DNA from: Acidimicrobiaceae bacterium
GTDB lineage: Bacteria; Actinomycetota; Acidimicrobiia; Acidimicrobiales; Ilumatobacteraceae
Direction of reading: 5' to 3'
DNA: 9,747 bases
Assembly (NCBI GenBank): GCA_006515795.1
Contig: VFMC01000093.1
Location: 1 to 9,747, forward strand
Part shown: piece by piece, positions 5,632 through 9,747 of the stretch
Numbering within the stretch: the first letter of the stretch is position 1
Layout: each line of letters starts with the position of its first letter
Notes under the pieces: generated by a model
Seen by the model: the letters and a program-made list of their open reading frames with translations, nothing else
Database searches by the model: none
Told to the model about the DNA's origin: nothing
Made by a program: the position numbers and the translations under genes

Positions 5632-6173
5632 CGCTGATCTCCGAAGTCCCGTTTCAACCTGTTGGTGGCCAGCCTGGGTTCGATCCCGCACAACTGGAGC
5701 GATTCGTCGATCGTGCCCGTCGTCGTGTCGCGGTGCTCGCCTATCTGCGCGGCGACGGTCGACCGCACCAGGTTCCGATCTGGTACACCTACGAAGCCGG
5801 CACGTTCTGGATGAGCACCGTCACCGGTTCACCGAAGCATCGAGCGCTGTTGAAAGACCCACGAGTGAGCCTCACGATTCAGGATGAGGCGCCGCCATAC
5901 CGGGCGGTGATTCTCGAGGGAGTCGTCGAACTGTCGCCGCTCGAACACGCCGACGATCCAACTGCGGGCGTGGCCGTGCGTTACTTCGGGCGGGTCGCAG
6001 CCAACGAATACGACAAGCTGACCGCGGAGCTGTACGCGGCATCAGGTCTCACCTTGATGGCGCTGACCCCGACCGCAGTCCGCGGATTCGACAACCGCAA
6101 GGCGTTGAGCAAGCCGGTGCATTCTTTCGTCAGGCTTCGGGAGAGGCTGCCGATCCCGCGCACTTGGCTGTAG
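5628..6173 (+). CDS. Split beta-barrel flavin/F420-type oxidoreductase (PPOX family)
   Basis: 181 residues from ATG 5628, overlapping the acetyltransferase stop by 4 nt. The segment RVAVLAYLRGDGRPHQVPIWYTYEAGTFWMSTV, then SPKHRALLKDPRVSLTIQDE and YRAVILEGVVEL, is the usual order of the pyridoxamine-phosphate-oxidase-like split barrel (residues about 25-110). Actinomycete members bind FMN, F420, biliverdin or haem and reduce or degrade small molecules. The cofactor cannot be decided from motifs alone. Co-transcription with a GNAT acetyltransferase under a TetR repressor points to modification of a common small compound, perhaps a toxic one, but this is inference. Confidence 0.88.
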   Translation: MTLISEVPFQPVGGQPGFDPAQLERFVDRARRRVAVLAYLRGDGRPHQVPIWYTYEAGTFWMSTVTGSPKHRALLKDPRVSLTIQDEAPPYRAVILEGVVELSPLEHADDPTAGVAVRYFGRVAANEYDKLTAELYAASGLTLMALTPTAVRGFDNRKALSKPVHSFVRLRERLPIPRTWL

Positions 6174-6276
6174 GGATGTAGACCAGCGGTGCAGGTGAAC
6201 TTGTACGGTTCGATTCGAGACGGCCAGACCGCGCAACTTCGACGCTGCACTGCTCGGTACACACGAGTGCACAGCT

Positions 6277-6292
6277 ACCTTCTCCGGAAGGT
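6277..6292. terminator. Hairpin between convergent oxidoreductase and acyltransferase-carrier genes
   Basis: ACCTTC (6277-6282) and GAAGGT (6287-6292) form a perfect 6-bp stem with a TCCG tetraloop. It just touches the acyltransferase stop codon and sits about 100 nt beyond the oxidoreductase stop. There is no T-tract. The rest of the 118-nt gap (6174-6291) shows nothing else that I can support. Confidence 0.35.
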
Positions 6293-7278
6293 CACCGTCG
6301 CTGCAGTGCGCGTCGAAGCGCCGCTCGTTGTTGCGCTGCCTGAACCGCGGGAGTGGCCGGGCGCGAGCCGGCGAAGCGCTGGGCGAGGGCGGCCACACTC
6401 GGAAACCTGAACAAGTCGAGCGGATGCGCCGGAAGGCCCAGGTGGTCGTTGAAGTGTTGGGACAGTTGCACTGCTTTCAGTGAGGTGCCACCCAAGTCGA
6501 AGAAGTTGGCGCCGCGGGGTACCTCGGCCAGGACGAGCACGCGGCCGATCGCCGCGGAGATCTCGGCTTCCAGCCGGCACCGATCGTGTTGCCCGGAGAA
6601 ACGTGCCGCGGGTGGCGCGGCCGGCTCCAATCGATCGCGCTCGACCACCTGGGCGATGGTCGCCGGCACCCCCAACGCAGTGGCGCCCGCAGGCACATCG
6701 CCCACGACCAGGGTGTTGGCCGCGATCGTTGCGCCGGCACCGATGCGCAGATCGGGCAGGATGCTGGCATTGGAGCCAACGTAGACCTGATCGCCAAGCG
6801 ACACCCGGGCGTTGATCACGGCGTTGGGAGCGATGATGCATCCCTCTGACACGTGCGTGCCGTGACCCACCACTGCACCGACCAGGACCACGCACGATCG
6901 CGCCAACTTGCTCTCCGCGCCGATGCATGAGTTCGCGTAGACGGTGACGTCATCTTCCAGCTCGGCCCCCAGCAGATCCACCCCGGGATGCACCAGCGAT
7001 GCGAAGGCGATGCCATGCGCGGCGATCTTCTCGCGTGCACTGGCACGCCCGGCGGTGGTGCGGGTGACCAGGTTGACCACTTCATCGGTGCTTGGATCGG
7101 CCTCCTGGAGACGTTCGAATCCCCCGACGATCGGCAGACCGAGGCGCGTGGTGCCGTGCTTCGCTGGGTCGTCGTCCAACAGCAGGATCCGATGCCAGCG
7201 TTCGTTCACCCGGTTGACCTGCATGGCCAGGCGAATTCCTTCGCCATTGCCTGCGCCGCAGAGGTGGAGCGTCCTCAC
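6292..7278 (-). CDS. NeuD/PglD-like beta-helix acyltransferase fused to a C-terminal carrier-protein domain
   Basis: 328 residues from GTG 7278; this GTG overlaps the TGA of the radical SAM gene (GTGA), which sets the start. Residues 1-95 form a nucleotide-sugar-binding-like N-terminal domain with CGAGNGEG and LLLDDDPAKHG. Residues about 96-205 form a left-handed beta-helix with hexapeptide repeats (VTVYANSCIGAESKL, GHGTHVSEGCIIAPNAVI, GAGATIAANTLVVGDVPAG, GVPA) as in NeuD/PglD acetyltransferases; His139 is the likely catalytic base. After a Pro/Ala-rich linker, residues about 235-305 form an acyl/peptidyl carrier domain with FFDLGGTSLKAVQ, where Ser266 would carry phosphopantetheine. Such acyltransferases usually use acetyl-CoA on amino sugars. 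The attached carrier suggests an acyl group delivered as a thioester, or a carrier-tethered substrate. Partner enzymes are not in the window. Confidence 0.88.
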   Translation of the reverse strand: MRTLHLCGAGNGEGIRLAMQVNRVNERWHRILLLDDDPAKHGTTRLGLPIVGGFERLQEADPSTDEVVNLVTRTTAGRASAREKIAAHGIAFASLVHPGVDLLGAELEDDVTVYANSCIGAESKLARSCVVLVGAVVGHGTHVSEGCIIAPNAVINARVSLGDQVYVGSNASILPDLRIGAGATIAANTLVVGDVPAGATALGVPATIAQVVERDRLEPAAPPAARFSGQHDRCRLEAEISAAIGRVLVLAEVPRGANFFDLGGTSLKAVQLSQHFNDHLGLPAHPLDLFRFPSVAALAQRFAGSRPATPAVQAAQQRAALRRALQRR

Positions 7279-8139
7279 TGCACCATCGGCGTCGACAGCC
7301 GCTGCTGGGCCGGCTTGACACGTGTGTCGTCGTTCCTCGGACGCAATCGCTCCGCGGCCCCCGTCATCCAGTCGGTGCACGTGTGGCAGCGCTCGGGCAA
7401 GGCGTCGAAATCACGCTCGAGATGCAGGTCCCGGTATGCGCCCAATTGGCCCCACAGGTTGGCCAGGGAGTCGTGCCAGGCGTTGCCGACCCCCTCTTCG
7501 CCCTCGGTGTCGCCGGGGCACCGCGGAACCCGACCGTCCCAGAAGACGTGCATCATCGTCACTGCCCACGGGCACGGGATTCGGTCGGCCGGTGATATCC
7601 CGAGACCGGTCTCGAACCGGCCGCCCCAGCTGAGCTGGCGCCGCACCTTCACGACGGCGTTGCGCGCCAGCCAGTGGGCCCACGTTGGCGTACACGACAT
7701 CGCGGTCGGCCTTCACCCGGTACTTCTCGAACGACGCCTTGGAGAAGCCATCGACGCCGAACACGATCAGGTGCGCGCCGGACCCCAGGATGGCATCGTC
7801 GAGGTCCGGCGTCAGAAGCATGCCGTTGGTGTTGATGTTGAGCGACTTCAGCCCGACGGATCGGCCGTACCGCAGGCAGTCGACCAGCAGCTCAGGTTCC
7901 AGCAACGGTTCGCCGCAGAACGAGAACCAGCATTCCGTCCTGGGCGACGCGGCCGCGATCTCGTCGGCGCACTTCTTCCACAGCGCGAACGGCATCGTGC
8001 CCTTGGGCCGTTTCATGCTCGGGTGGTGGCACATCGAGCAGGCCAAGTTGCACTCGGCACACAACTCGACGGCGAACTTGCGCGGGAACACGAACCTGTG
8101 CAGCGTCGCCGCGATCCGTTCCAGATCCCGGTCAGGCAT
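7275..8139 (-). pseudogene. Radical SAM enzyme with twitch/SPASM-like C-terminus, interrupted by an internal out-of-frame loss
   Basis: Start ATG 8139, with GGAG 8 nt ahead. The first frame runs to about 7683 (about 153 residues) and holds the 4Fe-4S motif CNLACSMC (Cys30, Cys34, Cys37), then FCGEPLL, NINTNGMLL and VDGFSKASFEKYRVKADRDVVYANV. Beyond this the frame turns into non-conserved Arg-rich sequence. The gene continues in a second frame from about 7690 to 7275: AHWLARNAVVKVRRQLSWGG, then PCPWAVTMMHVFWDGRVPRCPGD and CHTCTDW, which give four cysteines for an auxiliary cluster. In related enzymes roughly 35-40 residues normally lie between the last N-terminal segment and the HWL...SWGG segment; here they are missing and the frame changes. 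The substrate is unknown. It overlaps the downstream acyltransferase-carrier gene by 4 nt and an upstream lipoprotein-like ORF by 8 nt. Domain calls are firm; whether the lesion is biological or an assembly error is open. Confidence 0.85.
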
Positions 8140-8248
8140 TGGTCGAACTCCGGGGATCGACCCACGCCGTGTCGTCACCGCATCCAACGAGCGCCGCGGT
8201 GCAGGTAGCGACCACGATGGTGGATCGCACTGTGCTGCGCATGTGCAT
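8132..8248 (-). CDS. Short lipoprotein-like ORF overlapping the radical SAM start
   Basis: 38 residues from ATG 8248 (36 from ATG 8242). A basic start (MRSTVRS) is followed by a hydrophobic run (TIVVATCTAALVG) and the lipobox L-V-G-C, then Gly-Asp-Asp. This is a good type II signal peptide, leaving a mature lipopeptide of only 16 residues (CGDDTAWVDPRSSTNA). Its stop is 8 nt inside the radical SAM gene, so the two are coupled. The ribosome site is weak (AGAGAA 9 nt before ATG 8248). It could be a truncated lipoprotein, a real tiny lipopeptide, or a substrate peptide for the adjacent enzyme. Only the signal peptide pattern is visible. Confidence 0.45.
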   Translation of the reverse strand: MHMRSTVRSTIVVATCTAALVGCGDDTAWVDPRSSTNA

Positions 8249-8414
8249 CTGCCGCCGTTCTCTTGATGAACTGCACCTCAGGTTTGACCTCATGGGCGGG
8301 TTGCGATAGGGCCAAACGTCCTTTGACGCCTCCACGGGATGCAAGATGTGCCGCGACGCCACGAGAAGTGGCAATGGCCGGGTGCTCGACGAAGTATCGG
8401 TACAATTCGCCGCC
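8249..8414. other. Divergent intergenic region
   Basis: This 166-nt stretch separates the lipoprotein/radical SAM operon from the sigma factor gene and must hold both promoters. Visible items are a direct repeat ACCTCA at 8275-8280 and 8287-8292 (12-nt period), a TTTGACG at 8322-8328 with no matching -10, and the TACAAT near the sigma gene. No palindrome or RNA gene was seen. Confidence 0.4.
8401..8406 (+). promoter_or_regulatory. Candidate -10 box of the sigma factor gene
   Basis: TACAAT lies 8 nt before GTG 8415, the distance expected if transcription starts at or next to the start codon (leaderless). No Shine-Dalgarno sequence precedes the GTG, which fits. No good -35 box stands 16-18 nt upstream, so recognition may use an extended -10 or another sigma factor. 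Confidence 0.35.
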
Positions 8415-8856
8415 GTGGACGACGAGGCGCTGCTGGCCAGGTGCCGGCGCGGCGATCAAAGGGCGTGGAACCAGTTGGTCGAACGCTACGAGCGCCTCGT
8501 CTACTCGATTCCCCTCAACCTCGGTCTCACCACCGACGACGCGGCCGACGTCACCCAGGCCACGTTCTCGGCACTGCTGCGCTCGATCGACAGCATCGAC
8601 GCGCCCGATCGCATCGGTGCCTGGCTCTCCACCGTGGCCAAGCGGCAGGCGATCCGCGTGATCGAGCGCCGCGACCGCGACCGCGCCGCGCCCGACCCCC
8701 AGCCGATCCCGACCGATGACGATGGCGCTCATCGCCTGGCAGCCGACATCGAATGGCTCCATCAGGGCCTGACGATGATCTCGCCGAGGTGCCGCAAGAT
8801 CCTGACCGAGTTGTACTTCGCCCGCGCTGGCGAAGCTCTACGACGCCGACGGATAG
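8415..8856 (+). pseudogene. Sigma-70-family (ECF-like) sigma factor with the sigma-4 region lost
   Basis: From GTG 8415 the first frame reads DDEALLARCRRGDQRAWNQL and VERYERLVYSIPLNLGL, then DDAADVTQATFSALLRSID and GAWLSTVAKRQAIRVIERR (sigma-2). A linker leads to SPRCRKILTELYF, the first helix of sigma-4. At about 8819-8824 the homology jumps to frame +1, where ALAKLYDADG and TAG (8854-8856) form what looks like the normal C-terminal tail. About 25-30 residues, including the -35-reading helix-turn-helix, are absent. In the original frame there is no stop before the window end. As drawn, the product could bind core polymerase and a -10 region but not a -35 box. GTG 8382 is an alternative start, but the domain begins right at 8415. 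The gene overlaps the convergent LuxR gene tail to tail by 19 nt. Confidence 0.82.
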
Positions 8857-9515
8857 GTGCTTGCGTGGAGGCCGTCGTGGTGCGCCAGCCACAACGCGGC
8901 CTCGGTGCGCGATCGCACCCCGATGCTTTGGTACACCCGCGACAGGTGGCACTTGACGGTGCGTTCGGTGATGGTCAGCCGATGCGCGATCTGCTTGTTC
9001 TGAAGACCCTTCACCACCAACTGCAACACCTCGAACTCGCGGGCCGTCAGGGTGGAGTGCAACGGCGAGTGGCCGTTCCACGAGTCCAACAACCACCTGG
9101 TCACCGAGGGGTGCAAGGCGGCCTGGCCGCGCCTCACCGCGGTGACCGCGGCCGCGATGGCCTCCGGCCCTTCGCCCAGCATCTGGAAGCCGGCCACGCC
9201 GGTCTCGAGGATCGCCAGAGTGACCGGGCGGGTCGCGGGCTCGACGAGAACTGCGATCACCGGCACCCCCGCCGCCGAGTCGAGCAACCGGGCGAGCGCA
9301 GCTATCGAGTCGGATTGGGGAGCGATCACGACCAGCACTACGTCGGGGCGTCCGTGATCGACGAACGAGCGCGCCGCCTCGCTGAGGTCGACCACGTGCC
9401 GGACGCTGTGCATCGAGTCGCCGAGCTCTGCGGCAAGGCCGGAGCAGACCAGCCGCGGCCCGACGACGAGGAGCTCCGCGGCGCGGTGCCGGTCGATCAT
9501 TGTGACGGTGGTCAT
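8838..9515 (-). CDS. LuxR/NarL-type regulator with degenerate receiver domain
   Basis: 225 residues from ATG 9515; GAGGAG lies 8 nt ahead. The C-terminus (about 156-218) is a clear GerE/LuxR helix-turn-helix: LTAREFEVLQLVVKGLQNKQ and IAHRLTITERTVKCHLSRVY. Residues about 8-130 have the fold pattern of a response-regulator receiver (ELLVVGPRLVCSGLAAEL, then PDVVLVVIAP, VPVIAVLV, GVAGFQMLGEGPEAIAAAV, RRGQAALHP). The acidic pair after the first strand is Val-Gly, the phospho-acceptor Asp is Val, and the conserved Lys near GFQML is absent. It is therefore unlikely to be controlled by a histidine kinase. The start overlaps the S8 protease stop as ATGA, so the two are co-translated. The 3' end overlaps the sigma gene. 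Confidence 0.92.
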   Translation of the reverse strand: MTTVTMIDRHRAAELLVVGPRLVCSGLAAELGDSMHSVRHVVDLSEAARSFVDHGRPDVVLVVIAPQSDSIAALARLLDSAAGVPVIAVLVEPATRPVTLAILETGVAGFQMLGEGPEAIAAAVTAVRRGQAALHPSVTRWLLDSWNGHSPLHSTLTAREFEVLQLVVKGLQNKQIAHRLTITERTVKCHLSRVYQSIGVRSRTEAALWLAHHDGLHASTYPSAS

Positions 9516-9747
9516 TGCAAGCACTCCTCGGTGTTCGTGACGGCTCCGGCCGCGGTTGAGACTGCTGCCGCCACATCGATTCGTCGGATCCCGACGATGC
9601 TCCCCGGTGGATCGATCAGCGCAACGCCGCTGGTCACCACCAAACGTGCGATGGCGCCGATCCGCAGGTCGGGGCGCTGCGCGCGGAGCAGCGCCACCTC
9701 GCCGGCCACCATCGGCGCAGCCATCGACGTGCCGCTCCACGAAGCAG
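9512..9747 (-). CDS. S8 family (subtilisin-like) serine protease, C-terminal part
   Basis: Only the C-terminal 77 residues are inside the window; the gene continues past the right edge. ASWSGTSMAAPMVAGEVALL contains the nucleophile motif GTSMAAP, with the catalytic Ser at 9727-9725. The usual helix and C-terminal segment follow (RAQRPDLRIGAIARLVVTSG, then GIRRIDVAAAVSTA). The Asp and His of the triad and any signal peptide lie outside. The protease ends about 70 residues after the Ser with no extra domain. The ATGA overlap with the LuxR gene, plus the sigma factor gene beyond, suggests a regulated protease unit. Confidence 0.93.
   Translation of the reverse strand, partial: ASWSGTSMAAPMVAGEVALLRAQRPDLRIGAIARLVVTSGVALIDPPGSIVGIRRIDVAAAVSTAAGAVTNTEECLQ

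Noticed and set aside
6988..8208. Plus-strand 406-aa ORF
   Set aside because: It is antisense to the radical SAM and acyltransferase genes, with no recognisable motif and a wrong-strand composition.
8275..8292. Direct repeat ACCTCA twice at 12-nt period
   Set aside because: Two copies of a 6-mer are too little to call a regulatory or repeat element. It is noted only in the intergenic entry.
8551..9576. Minus-strand 341-aa Arg-rich ORF
   Set aside because: It overlaps the LuxR gene in another frame and the sigma gene antisense. It is Arg/Gly/Pro-rich with no domain.

Overview
GC-rich DNA with many GTG and TTG starts, 4-nt stop/start overlaps, tRNA genes without an encoded CCA, several promoters that look leaderless, and an F420/FMN-type split-barrel protein. 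This suggests an actinomycete-like bacterium, possibly Acidimicrobiia. That placement is an inference from style, not from a marker gene. The window looks like an accessory region beside two tRNA genes.

Layout. (1) 1-1214, minus: a PLP-dependent glutamate-1-semialdehyde-type aminotransferase, cut by the window edge, with a promoter that encloses a perfect palindrome. (2) 1349-1558, plus: tRNA-His(GTG) and tRNA-Lys(CTT). (3) 1648-4168: three type II toxin-antitoxin modules with PIN-domain toxins. These are Phd-type/PIN (plus), Phd-type/VapC (minus) and AbrB-type/VapC (plus), with an unrecognised 67-aa ORF and a coupled 34-aa ORF between the second and third. The first antitoxin has no usable start codon for its conserved N-terminus. 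(4) 4277-6173: a TetR repressor divergent from a GNAT acetyltransferase / split-barrel oxidoreductase operon, with a palindrome between the -35 and -10 boxes of the operon promoter. (5) 6292-8248, minus: an overlapping operon of a tiny lipoprotein-like ORF, a radical SAM enzyme with a twitch/SPASM-like C-terminus, and a NeuD/PglD-like left-handed beta-helix acyltransferase fused to a carrier-protein domain. (6) 8415-8856, plus: a sigma-70-family factor. (7) 8838-9747, minus: an S8 subtilisin-like protease (cut by the window edge) coupled to a LuxR-type regulator whose receiver domain lacks the phosphorylation residues.

Main irregularities. The radical SAM gene and the sigma factor gene each appear to have an internal, out-of-frame loss of a conserved core segment: the middle of the barrel in one and the sigma-4 helix-turn-helix in the other. 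Both flanks of each lesion still read as recognisable protein, but in different frames. Either this cluster is decaying or the assembly has dropped short segments. No CRISPR array, insertion sequence or rRNA was seen.
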